Shown in pieces: positions 17,832 to 26,001 of a stretch of 64,000 nucleotides of DNA. Where the stretch lies: contig NZ_VJYI01000002.1 of NCBI RefSeq assembly GCF_008065375.1, positions 496,001 to 560,000 on the forward strand, written 5' to 3'. Position numbers and translations under genes: made by a program. The DNA comes from Nonomuraea sp. SYSU D8015. GTDB taxonomy: Bacteria > Actinomycetota > Actinomycetes > Streptosporangiales > Streptosporangiaceae. Under the pieces are notes generated by a model. That model did not search any database. It saw only the letters and a list, made by a program, of their open reading frames with translations, and had not been told where the DNA came from. The first letter of the stretch is position 1, and the number at the start of each line of letters is the position of its first letter.

Positions 17832-19130
17832 TCAGGACAGTTTCTGAAGCGTGTCAGCCAGGTCGTCGAGCCTGCACGAGATCCGGTCGCCCGAAGACAT
17901 ATCCTTGATCGAGACCGCGTCGCCGGGATCGCGGGTGACGACGAACCGCGCCCGCCGGACGTCGGCATACTTCATCTGCACGCTGTGCTTGGCCTGTGCG
18001 GGATAGAGATCGACGTCGAACTCGCCCATACCGCGGATCAGGGCGGCCAGGCGTGCGTCCTCGGTCGGCGCCGCTCCCGACGTCACCACGATCAGCGGGC
18101 GCTCGCGCGAGACCTCGGGGAACCGGTCCGTCCCCTCGATCGCTGCGATGATCCGTGAGATTCCGATGGTTCCGCCGACGCCCGAGAGGCTGTTGCGCTG
18201 GTAGAGGCCGGTCAGGTTGTCGTAGCGACCGCCCCCGCCGACGCTGCCGACCTCCGGGGCGTCGAGCAGCTGGATCTCGTAGACCATTCCGGTGTAGTAG
18301 TCGAGGCCGCGCACGATGCTCGGATCGAAGCGGATCGAGCCCCGGCCTCCGGCGAGTTCGAGGGTCTGGCGGACCTCGGCCAGCCCCGTGGCCGCCTCAC
18401 CCTGAGGCGGGATGAGCTGGGAGACGGCGGCGATCGTGTCCTCGTTCGTCTCGCCTCGGCAGGCGATCAGGGCCAGGACCCGTTCGACGGCCGCGTCCGG
18501 CACCCCGACCTCGCGCAGCTCGGCGGTGACCCCTTCCTCGCCGATCTTCTCGATCTTGTCGAGGGCGCGGAGCACGGGGATGATCCGGTCGTCGAGGTGG
18601 AGGTCGGCGAGAAGACCGTTGAGCACGTGACGGTTGTTGATCCGGACGACGAACGGGCCCACGTCGATCCGCGAGAGCACGCTCTCGGCGATCGACACGA
18701 TCTCGGCATCGGCGGAGACGCCTGAGTCCCCGATGATGTCGGCGTCGCACTGCAGGAACTCGCGGAACCGTCCGCGCTGAGGTCGATCGCCCCGCCAGAC
18801 GTAACCGATGTTGTACGCGCGGAACGGGAAGGTCAGCGACGACTGGTGCTCGGCGACGAACCTGGCCAGCGGCACCGTGAGGTCGTAGCGAAGCCCGACG
18901 CGCCGCCCGCCGCGGTCCTCGAACTCGAACATCTGCTTGTCGGATTCCTCGCCGCCTTTGCCCTTGAGGATTTCGAGGTACTCGATGGCGGGCGTCTGGA
19001 TGGGATCGAATCCGTAGGAGGTGAACGTGTCCTCGATGACACGGAGCATCGTGCGGCGGTAGAGCCCCACGGAAGGCAGTAGGTCGGCGAAACCCCGCAG
19101 CGTACGGGGCTGGATGATGTCTCTGTTCAT
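17832..19130 (-). CDS. hisS: histidyl-tRNA synthetase, eukaryotic/archaeal-like type (copy 1)
   Basis: 432-aa class II synthetase that would make histidyl adenylate and His-tRNA. Motif 1 region GFDPIQTPAIEY; LRYDLTVPLAR (80-90); motif 2 REFLQCDADIIG (123-134); histidine motifs RGLDYYTG (274-281) and GGGRYDNL (299-306); C-terminal anticodon-binding domain from about 340. The RYDLTVP and REF-QCD wording is that of eukaryotic/archaeal-type HisRS; canonical actinobacterial and E. coli enzymes have RPEGTA and a QLG motif. It therefore looks like an additional, acquired synthetase. It lies between a HisRS paralogue and an ATP-grasp gene. All catalytic positions I can check are present, so it should be active. 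Confidence 0.88.
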   Translation of the reverse strand: MNRDIIQPRTLRGFADLLPSVGLYRRTMLRVIEDTFTSYGFDPIQTPAIEYLEILKGKGGEESDKQMFEFEDRGGRRVGLRYDLTVPLARFVAEHQSSLTFPFRAYNIGYVWRGDRPQRGRFREFLQCDADIIGDSGVSADAEIVSIAESVLSRIDVGPFVVRINNRHVLNGLLADLHLDDRIIPVLRALDKIEKIGEEGVTAELREVGVPDAAVERVLALIACRGETNEDTIAAVSQLIPPQGEAATGLAEVRQTLELAGGRGSIRFDPSIVRGLDYYTGMVYEIQLLDAPEVGSVGGGGRYDNLTGLYQRNSLSGVGGTIGISRIIAAIEGTDRFPEVSRERPLIVVTSGAAPTEDARLAALIRGMGEFDVDLYPAQAKHSVQMKYADVRRARFVVTRDPGDAVSIKDMSSGDRISCRLDDLADTLQKLS

Positions 19131-19208
19131 GGCGAATCCTGCTCACGCGGACGGTTATGGGCACAGGGCGGCCCGGGAAACGGGCGCGACGGCTCCTTGC
19201 CGAGGGCC

Positions 19209-20576
19209 CTACAGCGCGCGGCCGTCGCGGACGAGGGCGACGAGACCGGCTAGGTCCACGGCCTGTGAGGAACCGTTGCGCATATGTCGCAGCGTGAGAT
19301 GACCGCCGGCGTCGGCCTGGACGACCAGCGGGACGTTGAGGGACTCCGCGATCCGGAGGCCTTCCTTGGGAGAAGCCGCGTCGAAGATCACTTGTGTCGG
19401 CTGACCGGCCTCGCGGAGTGCGCGGGCAGCCCGGAGGACCGCCTGACTGTCTCCGCTGACATCGGTCATGACGAGGATGGTAGCAGGGCCCCCGGGGAGG
19501 TTCCACGCGGTTGCCTGGTCGGCGAGCAACGCGCACAGCCTGGTCAGGCCGATGGAGACGCCGACTCCCGGGTGCACCGAACCCATGACGTGCCCGAGCA
19601 GGTCGTCGTACCGTCCCCCGGAACCGATCGCCCCCCAGTCCTCGTGCCCGGCCGCGAACGTCTCGTAGACCGTGCCCGTGTAGTAGTCGTGTCCCCTTGT
19701 GATCGAGAAGTCCAGGCAGATCCGCCGGTCCGGCACGCCGAGGTCGGACAGGGCCGCCATGACCTCATCGAGTTCGTCGAGTCCCCGGTGGTCGGCCCTG
19801 CGCAGGGTCAGCAGCTCCCGCGCCTCCTCCACCGTCCGGCAGGCGAGCAGCCTCCCGACGTCCTCCGCCACGGCGGCCGGCATGTCGGCGGCGACCAGTT
19901 GCGCGACGGTCTCCTCGCGGGGCTGGCGGCCCCCCTCGTCGATGATGTGCACGACCGACCTGGTCCGGTCGTTGTGCAGGCCGTGACCGGCGAGCAGCGC
20001 CGCCAGGACGAGGCGGTTGGAAATGCGGATGGTGAACTCGCCGACCCCCATCCTGTCGAATGCCGCCACCAGCGCCGCCGCGATCTCCGCGTCGTACAAC
20101 GGGCTCAACTCGCCCCGCCCGATGATGTCGATGTCGCACTGGTAGAACTCACGCCAGTGCGAGGCGGTCGGGCGTTCGGCGCGCCACACCTTGTTTATCT
20201 GATAGCACCGCAGCGGATAGACGAGGTCGGATCCGTGTTCCGACAAGTATCGCGCGAGTGGCACCGTGAGGTCGTAACGGAGGCCAAAGCGCCGACCCGT
20301 GGACGTCTCGTCCGGTTCGAGTACATCGAAGATCGGCTTCGCCATACCGCCGTCGGAGTACTGCGCTCCACCTGCCAGAAGAACCTCGAAGGGCTGGACA
20401 GCGGCGGTGTCAAGAGGCGTGAAGCCGAATTCTTCGAAACCTTCGGCAATTGCTCTGATGAGGTGACGTTCGAAGGCGATCTGGCTCGGCAACCACTCCG
20501 GGAAACCGGGCAGACCGTTTTCTCCAGGCCCCACATGCCCCTCCGCTTCGGACGAAATCACGGACGTGACCTGCAC
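19209..20576 (-). CDS. hisS: histidyl-tRNA synthetase paralogue, eukaryotic/archaeal-like type (copy 2)
   Basis: About 455 aa; start uncertain. GTG 20576 is used because the only ATG in frame lies much further inside, and the open frame continues upstream without family similarity. N-terminal LPGFPEWLP replaces the usual RG-D-LP block. LRYDLTVPLAR (99-109), motif 2 REFYQCDIDIIG (142-153), RGHDYYTG (294-301, with His where copy 1 and most HisRS have Leu) and GSGGRYDDL follow. The anticodon-binding domain is from about 345. It is strongly diverged from copy 1 except around the active site, so this is not a recent duplication. It is 78 nt upstream of copy 1 in the same direction. One copy may be the resistant synthetase and the other biosynthetic. 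Confidence 0.85.
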   Translation of the reverse strand: MQVTSVISSEAEGHVGPGENGLPGFPEWLPSQIAFERHLIRAIAEGFEEFGFTPLDTAAVQPFEVLLAGGAQYSDGGMAKPIFDVLEPDETSTGRRFGLRYDLTVPLARYLSEHGSDLVYPLRCYQINKVWRAERPTASHWREFYQCDIDIIGRGELSPLYDAEIAAALVAAFDRMGVGEFTIRISNRLVLAALLAGHGLHNDRTRSVVHIIDEGGRQPREETVAQLVAADMPAAVAEDVGRLLACRTVEEARELLTLRRADHRGLDELDEVMAALSDLGVPDRRICLDFSITRGHDYYTGTVYETFAAGHEDWGAIGSGGRYDDLLGHVMGSVHPGVGVSIGLTRLCALLADQATAWNLPGGPATILVMTDVSGDSQAVLRAARALREAGQPTQVIFDAASPKEGLRIAESLNVPLVVQADAGGHLTLRHMRNGSSQAVDLAGLVALVRDGRAL

Positions 20577-20613
20577 TTTCTTCTCGTAAACGGGAAGAAT
20601 GCTGGTGTTTCGC

Positions 20614-20823
20614 CTACATAAGCCGAGTCCGACGGTAGCAGATCGTCCGCAGGAATTCCCAGTCGCACATGTGGCGCAGGTACGACGGCCGAGGAGTCCC
20701 GCCTTCACCGGCGGTGACGTCACTGACCTCAACACCATTCCGGCCAGGCCGATGATGGGCATTAATCGGCACCGAATATCGGTTTCCGAAAGCCCGAAAC
20801 GGGCCGGAATCAGGCCTCGCCAA
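20614..20823 (-). CDS. possible small ORF upstream of the HisRS paralogue (candidate peptide)
   Basis: Potential 69-aa product from TTG 20823, with GGGGG 6 nt upstream; it ends 37 nt before the HisRS start on the same strand. The C-terminal part contains PSYLRHMCDWEFLRTICY with two cysteines and several aromatics, and the central part is Gly-rich. It has no recognised family. It could be a precursor or scaffold peptide, a leader that regulates the synthetase, or chance. Coding is weakly supported. Confidence 0.3.
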   Translation of the reverse strand: MARPDSGPFRAFGNRYSVPINAHHRPGRNGVEVSDVTAGEGGTPRPSYLRHMCDWEFLRTICYRRTRLM

Positions 20824-21055
20824 AGATTACCCCCGGCGAAGCACCGATGTGCCGCACTGACGATACGGGAGACGTGCGGGCCGGGTAGCTGACAGCCTGC
20901 CTGGTGCCGCTCACCTGTCGCGGTGCCGGTCGCGTCCACGGGAGTGGTGTACAGCAGCCGCGTACAGCAACACCGTCTCACACCATCACACGCCGCCGGA
21001 CCGTATGTACTACCTGAGCAGGGACAAACGTGGTCGGCGAGGCATCCGCCCTTCC
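20824..21055. other. non-coding edge of the cluster
   Basis: No gene is recognised between the candidate peptide and the tRNA scar. This stretch may hold the promoter of the minus-strand synthetase operon, but no hexamer pair stands out. Confidence 0.4.
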
Positions 21056-21099
21056 CTACGGATCAGAAGGTCAGGGGTTCGAGTCCTCTCGGCCGCGCA
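21056..21099 (+). repeat. 3' half of a tRNA-Arg(ACG): att-site-like scar
   Basis: The 44-nt segment reads as the anticodon loop (CTACGGA), variable region, T-arm (AGGGG-TTCGAGT-CCTCT) and 3' acceptor strand of a tRNA-Arg with anticodon ACG. The sequence upstream does not supply the D-arm or 5' acceptor strand, so it is not a complete gene. Integrative elements of actinomycetes use tRNA 3' ends as attachment sites and leave such copies at one end. Confidence 0.75.
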
Positions 21100-21105
21100 C
21101 ATGCG

Positions 21106-21143
21106 AAGGGCCCACTACCAGGGAGAATCTGGAAGCGGGCCTT
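21106..21143. terminator. hairpin after the tRNA scar
   Basis: AAGGGCCC (21106-21113) can pair with GGGCCTT (21137-21143) with a one-base bulge. Its position after a tRNA 3' end fits a terminator carried along with the att copy. There is no clear T-tract. Confidence 0.45.
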
Positions 21144-21170
21144 AGTGTTCGTCAGGACAACCTCGGGATC

Positions 21171-21192
21171 TTGCTAACACCCTTGCTAACAC
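21171..21192. repeat. tandem TTGCTAACAC repeats
   Basis: TTGCTAACAC occurs twice (21171-21180 and 21183-21192), separated by 2 nt. Similar GCTAACAC pairs are common beside integrase genes and att sites of actinomycete elements and may be recombinase arm sites (from memory). The preceding 25 nt are closely matched near 26272. Confidence 0.6.
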
Positions 21193-21220
21193 AGGGACAT
21201 CCAGCAGACTGCGCGATCAT

Positions 21221-21622
21221 GTGGGCATGGTCTTTGCAGCCCCCTCGGAACGCCTCCCCACAGGGCCGGGCCTGATCAAGGTGTGGTTCCAGTTCACGCC
21301 CCCGGGAAGGCTGGCTTCCCTACGACACCGAAGGGCTTTGGGCCACGCGCTTGAGACGGGCACCGCTCGTGTAGCGAACGTCCCATTTCTGCAGGACGGG
21401 GTCGCCGAGGGCGACGTGGTGCGCTTCACCACCGACGACGGTCTTCCCTGGGCCTGTGAGCGGGTGGAAGCGTCGGGCACTTGCACGGTGCGGGTCCTGC
21501 CGGTGCCTGATGGACCGCTGGGGCGAAGCGCTCAATTAACGAGAGCACTCTGCCGGGGATCCGCACGTCTGCCGGAATTCGCGCCGTCTCCGCAGCCTGC
21601 TTTTCTACAACGCGAGCACTAG
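21221..21622 (+). CDS. DUF4265-like protein, possibly C-terminally altered
   Basis: 133 aa from GTG 21221 (ATG 21227 is an alternative). IKVWFQF, VANVPFLQDGVAEGDVV and SGTCTVRVLP match the layout of DUF4265 proteins: a beta-rich start, an N-x-PF-x(n)-G-x-x-x-GD-x-V block and SG-x-ST-x-R. The segment corresponding to E-x-LWA is changed (ALGHALETG). After about residue 105 the sequence no longer looks like the family, so the 3' end may be frameshifted or truncated. It overlaps the convergent membrane gene by 18 nt. Function unknown. Confidence 0.5.
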   Translation: MGMVFAAPSERLPTGPGLIKVWFQFTPPGRLASLRHRRALGHALETGTARVANVPFLQDGVAEGDVVRFTTDDGLPWACERVEASGTCTVRVLPVPDGPLGRSAQLTRALCRGSARLPEFAPSPQPAFLQREH

Positions 21623-22189
21623 TTCGACGGCGATTATGACGTCGAGAACACCGCACCACTCAGCGTGGGAGCGGGCCACGACCTTGTCGAGCTTGAGATG
21701 AACGAAGTCCCAGATGCCGTGGAGCAGCCAGCCTGCGGCAACCAGATAGCGGCCGATGTCGGGATCCAAGACCAGCCCGGCCAGGGCGATCGCGGCGAAT
21801 ACGAACATTCCCAGCGCCTGAATCCGGAACTGTTCCGACCCGCGCAGTTGTCCGTCAATAGCTGCCCAGATCAGGACGATCAGCGCCATGCCGGACAGGA
21901 CGGCGGCCGGTGAAACCACGTCAAGGATGCGCAGAGCGATGATGACCGCGAATCCGACCACGATTGTCGGCCATGAGGCCTGGCGTCGCCCTAACTTGGC
22001 GATCACCAGGTAGCCCAACTGCAGGAGCACGAGGGCGTCCGCGAGGGTCGCGATGCCTTCGGCCGACTCGCTTCCGCCGAAGGTCAGGGCGGACATGCCC
22101 AGAGCCAGGGCGGTGGGCCAGCGCCGGACGAGCCAGCGGGCGATGTCACGCATGCGAGGCACCTCCGTACTCGTTGTGATCTGTCGCAT
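21605..22189 (-). CDS. integral membrane protein, unknown
   Basis: 194 aa; ATG 22189 chosen because AGGAG lies 6-7 nt upstream. Five to six membrane helices (ALALGMSALTF, ADALVLLQLGYLVIAKL, TIVVGFAVIIALRIL, AAVLSGMALIVLIWAAI, ALGMFVFAAIALAGLVL, YLVAAGWLLHGIWDFVH). The final HGIWDFVHLKLDKVV is a conserved-looking block seen in small actinobacterial membrane proteins. No function can be assigned. Confidence 0.65.
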   Translation of the reverse strand: MRQITTSTEVPRMRDIARWLVRRWPTALALGMSALTFGGSESAEGIATLADALVLLQLGYLVIAKLGRRQASWPTIVVGFAVIIALRILDVVSPAAVLSGMALIVLIWAAIDGQLRGSEQFRIQALGMFVFAAIALAGLVLDPDIGRYLVAAGWLLHGIWDFVHLKLDKVVARSHAEWCGVLDVIIAVELVLAL

Positions 22190-22556
22190 GCCGATCTCCT
22201 GGGTCATGGGCGGCACCCCGCCAGCCGGGTGAAACCGCTGTGGAAGCGACCAGGCGCAGGTCGGTCCCGCTGCCGAGTGTGGGCTCAACAGGGCGGACGC
22301 AACCAGTGCGTGAGGCACGAGGTAGACGTGGGATTCGCACCGCAGCCGATGTGCACTCTGCATGTGCCGGTCGTCGGGACCACATCCGGCCGGCTCGGGT
22401 TCGCCGATTCCCGACGCCCGGACGTGGCCGTCATGCGAACTGACGGCGGCCGTGAGAACTCTGTGGGTGCCAGCGGGGACGTCCGCAGGCCGCCTACGGG
22501 GAGAATCCAACCCGGTGATCGTTTCCGGTCACAGCACTACCTAGCTTCCGGGACTT
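22190..22556. other. no recognisable gene
   Basis: About 370 nt upstream of the membrane protein. Frames are open in places but show no family similarity and no good start signals. Probably the promoter region plus decayed DNA. Confidence 0.4.
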
Positions 22557-22674
22557 GTGACCCCTCAGTGGATCGGCGTGATCGGGACCGCCATCGGTGC
22601 CGGGATCGGCAGTTTGGTCGCGATTGTCAGCCCGCCGGGCGGGGCGAGCTTCCTCGCGTACCCGCTCAGATCGG
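22557..22674 (+). pseudogene. N-terminal fragment of a small membrane protein
   Basis: From GTG 22557 the frame reads a short membrane start, TPQWIGVIGTAIGAGIG followed by SLVAIV, of the kind that begins many phage-like and actinobacterial one-helix proteins. The similarity stops after about 38 residues, where the convergent DHFR-like gene ends. The rest of the gene is missing, so this is best read as a remnant. Confidence 0.4.
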
Positions 22675-23256
22675 TCATCGGCGCACCCGATAGCGCAGGT
22701 GGAGTACCCGGTTGCCCCGGATCACCACGTCAGGATCCTCCAACAGGTGCTGTGCGTCGACCGACCCGAAGTAGCGCTTGCCGGACCCGAACACGACGGG
22801 TACGACGTCCATGCGCACCTCGTCGATCAGGCCCGCGGCAAGCACCTGGCCACCGACGTCGCCAGCGGCGACCTCGACCATGCGGTCACCCGCAAGCTCC
22901 TGCGCCTTGGCCACGGCTGCCTCGACGCCGTCGACGAAGTGAAACGGCGCCTCGGGGTCCCAGCCCTCGGGCATCGGCCGGTGCGACACGACGACCACGT
23001 GGTCGATGCCACCCGGAGGCTTCCCGTCCCAGCCGTCCGTCAGGTCGAAGACGTGGCGGCCGACGATCGTGACTCCGATCTGGTCCCAGTACGGCCGGGT
23101 GTAGTCGTAGGACGTCTGCGACACCTTCAGCTCGCCGCTCTCGTCCAACGGGACGTCACCGCTGGACAACCAGTCGAACAGCGGTCCGGGCTGGTCATTC
23201 TCGTCCGCGACGAAGCCGTCCACCGACACCGAGCTGTACATGACCACCTTGCCCAC
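22675..23256 (-). CDS. RibD C-terminal/dihydrofolate reductase-like protein (copy A)
   Basis: 193 aa from GTG 23256 with GAGGAG upstream. DHFR-fold features: VSVDGFVADENDQPGPLFDW at the start, IVGRHVFDLTDGW, HVVVVSHRPMP, VAAGDVGGQVLAAGLIDEV and VVPVVFGSGKRYFG. This is the YyaP/RibD-C group of NADPH-dependent reductases, of generally unknown substrate. A close relative lies at 31232-31810; by eye they share about two thirds of residues, and nearly all over the last 45. The AraC regulator just upstream on the same strand may control it. Confidence 0.88.
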   Translation of the reverse strand: MGKVVMYSSVSVDGFVADENDQPGPLFDWLSSGDVPLDESGELKVSQTSYDYTRPYWDQIGVTIVGRHVFDLTDGWDGKPPGGIDHVVVVSHRPMPEGWDPEAPFHFVDGVEAAVAKAQELAGDRMVEVAAGDVGGQVLAAGLIDEVRMDVVPVVFGSGKRYFGSVDAQHLLEDPDVVIRGNRVLHLRYRVRR

Positions 23257-23321
23257 GGGGCTCTCCTCTGCTTTGGGGTGCCCCAAATTAGCGTGTCGTG
23301 AGCCGTCGCTCTTGTAAGAAA

Positions 23322-24161
23322 TCAATCGGCCGGCAGCGGCCAGCCGTCCAGCGCGTGGCCGGGATGTTCGCGCAGGAACCGCCGCCGGACTTCGACGTAC
23401 CGGGTCGGCGTGAGCCCGGTGAACGCCCGGAACTCGTGGCCGAAGTGGGCCTGGTCGAAGTAGCCTGCGCCACCGGCGAGGTCGCCCCAGTCGACCGGTC
23501 CGGCGGGGTCGATCGCGAACACGGTGGCGGCGAAGCGGTAGGTGCGGGCCAGCCGCTTCGGCGTGACGCCGATGAGCTCCTTGAACCGCTGCGCCAGATG
23601 GGTGCTGCTGACACCGGCTGCCACGCTCAGGTCGCCGATCGCCACCGCCCCGCTGGTCGCCGCGATGACGCTGCTCGTATGGCGGACCAGCCCCAGGCCG
23701 GCGGTCTCGCACAGCCGTCGCATCAGCTCCTCCTCGAGCAGCGTCAGCATCTCGTGCGGTCCGTCCGCCGTGGCCAGCCGGTCCCGCAGCTCAGCAATGG
23801 CGGGCCGGCCCCAAACCTGCTCCACCGTCACCGGCCGGTCGCACAGCTCGGCCGCGGGCATCGGCAGGAACGGCGCCAGCCCCCACGGCTTGAAGTGCAC
23901 GCCGACTGACCGGGTCCCCGGTGGGTAGCCGAACTCGAAGGCGCGGGTGGGTGTGGTGACCACGCAGCCGTCGGCGTACTCGGCCGTCTCGATGTCGGTG
24001 CCGGCGCGGATGCGGAAGGGCGCCCCGAGGTTGAGGATGAGCAACGCCGCCGGCATCGGCGGCAGCGTCAGCCGGGCGTACGGCGGCGTGCCCTCCAGGT
24101 AGTAGAGGTCGTCGATCAGCCCGGCCAGCGGCGGTCGTGGCGCTCTGGACACGTACTGCAC
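23322..24161 (-). CDS. AraC-family transcriptional regulator
   Basis: 279 aa. The N-terminal half is a cupin-like sensing domain; the C-terminal half has two helix-turn-helix segments (AIGDLSVAAGVSSTHLAQRFKE and WGDLAGGAGYFDQAHFGHEF), followed by the family signature FTGLTPTRYVEVRRRF. It is 65 nt upstream of the DHFR-like gene on the same strand and so may activate it. The ligand is unknown. Confidence 0.9.
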   Translation of the reverse strand: MQYVSRAPRPPLAGLIDDLYYLEGTPPYARLTLPPMPAALLILNLGAPFRIRAGTDIETAEYADGCVVTTPTRAFEFGYPPGTRSVGVHFKPWGLAPFLPMPAAELCDRPVTVEQVWGRPAIAELRDRLATADGPHEMLTLLEEELMRRLCETAGLGLVRHTSSVIAATSGAVAIGDLSVAAGVSSTHLAQRFKELIGVTPKRLARTYRFAATVFAIDPAGPVDWGDLAGGAGYFDQAHFGHEFRAFTGLTPTRYVEVRRRFLREHPGHALDGWPLPAD

Positions 24162-24366
24162 GTGTCACAGCATCGCCGATGCACGGGCGGGCCACCAGGT
24201 CGTCGCGCAGACAGCCCGGGGGCCGACCAGCGTAGAGAGGCGATCGCGAAAGCGCGACCGAAAGGGCCGCCGCTTCGCGAGGGGACGACGGCCCAGGCGG
24301 ACGATCGGGCGGTCAGGTTGGCTTGTCGAGTGCCGTGAGCCGCTGCGCCGCAGTTGCCGCAGGCAG

Positions 24367-24651
24367 CTACAGCAGGTCGCGGACGACCAAAGTGCCGGCG
24401 AGGTGGTCGTGCAAGGTGCGAGCGACCGGGTCGGCCACCGACCACAGAATGTCCACCAGGAGCACGACCAGCCCGCACTGTGACACGCAGACCAGGACGC
24501 GGAAGACGAGAGCGCGGACCGCGGCCCTGCGCCAATCCGGCCAGCGGCCGATGTGGGCGCAGACGACGCGGATGCGCATGAGCCGCTTGCCGAACGCCCG
24601 TCCCGTCAGGAGGAAGGCAACGAAGATCAAGTAATCGAAGGTGAACGCCAC
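24367..24651 (-). pseudogene. truncated RDD-family membrane protein
   Basis: 94 residues, starting with AFTFDYLIFVAFLLTGRAFGKR and continuing LMRIRVV...WRRAAVRALVFR, which is the RDD core. In intact RDD proteins a full helix and loop precede this block. Here the frame upstream has a stop, and the first membrane segment seems merged with the second, so part of the gene is deleted. The remainder ends normally at 24367. Confidence 0.5.
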
Positions 24652-24865
24652 TGCCCGGCGTCCGGCGAACCCGCTCGGTCAGGTGTACCTCACGGTCCGG
24701 GGTCGGCAGCACCAGCAACGCGAAGATCAGGAGGGCTGACTGCGCAGGCCGTAGGCGCTCGCCACGGTCGCGAACCATTCGCCGCTGAGTACGGGCATCA
24801 CTGAGCTGAGCAGCCGTCCTCAGCCATGTACGAAGGGGCGCCGGTCCGGCGATCGCGAGAAGCGC

Positions 24866-24891
24866 CCTCCGGGATGACCCGGAGGCCTTTT
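24866..24891 (+). terminator. rho-independent terminator
   Basis: CCTCCGGG-ATGA-CCCGGAGG is a perfect 8-bp stem with a 4-nt loop, followed by CCTTTT. It is a strong intrinsic terminator for plus-strand transcription, but no intact plus-strand gene precedes it, so its gene may have been lost. Confidence 0.7.
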
Positions 24892-25036
24892 CGTGGCCGT
24901 ACAGCAGAGTTGTACGGCAAGCCAGACTTGCAGCGGGCACAGCGCTGCCGCTGGATGATTTCTGGCTGCCACGATCCGCTAGCCAGGCGTTGTGCCGGTC
25001 GTCGGCCGCACTGAGACGCCGTACTGTCGCGATGCC

Positions 25037-25771
25037 CTATGACGCCGCGGCAGACTCGGGCGTACTGGGCGTACTGGGCGTAGGGGGCGGTTTGCCTGGT
25101 ACGGGGTCGGCTGGAGGTGTTGAACGGAGTGTCTCCTGGACGGCGGTGATCTTGCGGATGACGCCGATCGCCAGCACGGCCGCGATCAGCATCAGCCCTA
25201 TGCCAACCACCTCCAAGCGCAGGGCGAAGGCGATTCCCTCCAGGTCGATGGGGAAGAGGTAGAGCCGGCCCCAGGTCACCTTCGCCATCACCCAGGCGGT
25301 CAGCCAGGCCGCCCACCACGCGTTGATCAGCCCTTTGGCAGAGCCTGGTGGTGTGGAGGCGCGCCAGATGTCGTCCACGATCTGTTTGGGAATCCAGAAC
25401 CAGCTGATCGGCATCACCCATCCTGCGATCAGCCAGGACCTGCCGTGCCGGTGACCGGTCAGCGAGAGACTCACGGCGTTGGTCCTGACGCGGAACAGCC
25501 AGGCGAGGAACCCGGCCGCGGCCACGAGGAAGATGAAGATTCGCGCGGCCCCGGATCCTAGAACGAGCAGTTCCCCCGTCCGCATCGCCGCCTCGGGGAC
25601 GGAGTTGAAATCACTGGCCATACGATCCACGAGCCACGCGTACCAGAGGTTGATCCCCGCTGAGGCAACCCCCACGAGGGAATCGCCCGCCACACCGGCG
25701 ATCGCGAAGATCGCGAGGCCACCGACCGGGCGTAACTGCCGGGGCTGATGACCATAAGGAGAGAGATGCAT
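25037..25771 (-). CDS. DUF4328 membrane protein
   Basis: 244 aa with about six membrane segments. The central block (FLAWLFRVRTNAV, SWLIAGWVMPISWFWIPKQIVDDIWRAS) is the hallmark of DUF4328 proteins. The C-terminus is a Pro/Thr/Ser-rich tail (GKPPPTPSTPSTPES). No signal for function. It stands alone between remnant regions and looks intact. Confidence 0.8.
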   Translation of the reverse strand: MHLSPYGHQPRQLRPVGGLAIFAIAGVAGDSLVGVASAGINLWYAWLVDRMASDFNSVPEAAMRTGELLVLGSGAARIFIFLVAAAGFLAWLFRVRTNAVSLSLTGHRHGRSWLIAGWVMPISWFWIPKQIVDDIWRASTPPGSAKGLINAWWAAWLTAWVMAKVTWGRLYLFPIDLEGIAFALRLEVVGIGLMLIAAVLAIGVIRKITAVQETLRSTPPADPVPGKPPPTPSTPSTPESAAAS

Positions 25772-26001
25772 CGCTCAGAGGCCTTCAGGAGAATAGGGGA
25801 GGTGTACACCAGTATGTATCCCCAAGATCCCGAAGAGGATCAGTCATCCCATCCGGGATCCTCTCGTGACCAACCCGCAGCTCTCCGCTTTCTGATTGTC
25901 TGAGCGAAAGTTTCTGTGACCAGCTCGCCATCATCGGTGAGATTCCCGCCACCCCATAGGGTGCCCTCGACTTCGCTTACGATCTGCTACTGACACGGAG
26001 G

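Noticed and set aside
19209..20576. HisZ (regulatory HisRS-like subunit of ATP phosphoribosyltransferase)
   Set aside because: It keeps motif 2, the RG-DYYTG block and an anticodon-binding domain, which HisZ lacks.
20577..20981. N-terminal extension of the HisRS paralogue
   Set aside because: The frame is open but shows no similarity to HisRS and would overlap the candidate small gene and the operon's promoter.
21001..21105. A complete tRNA gene
   Set aside because: Only the 3' half can be folded; no D-arm or 5' acceptor strand precedes it.
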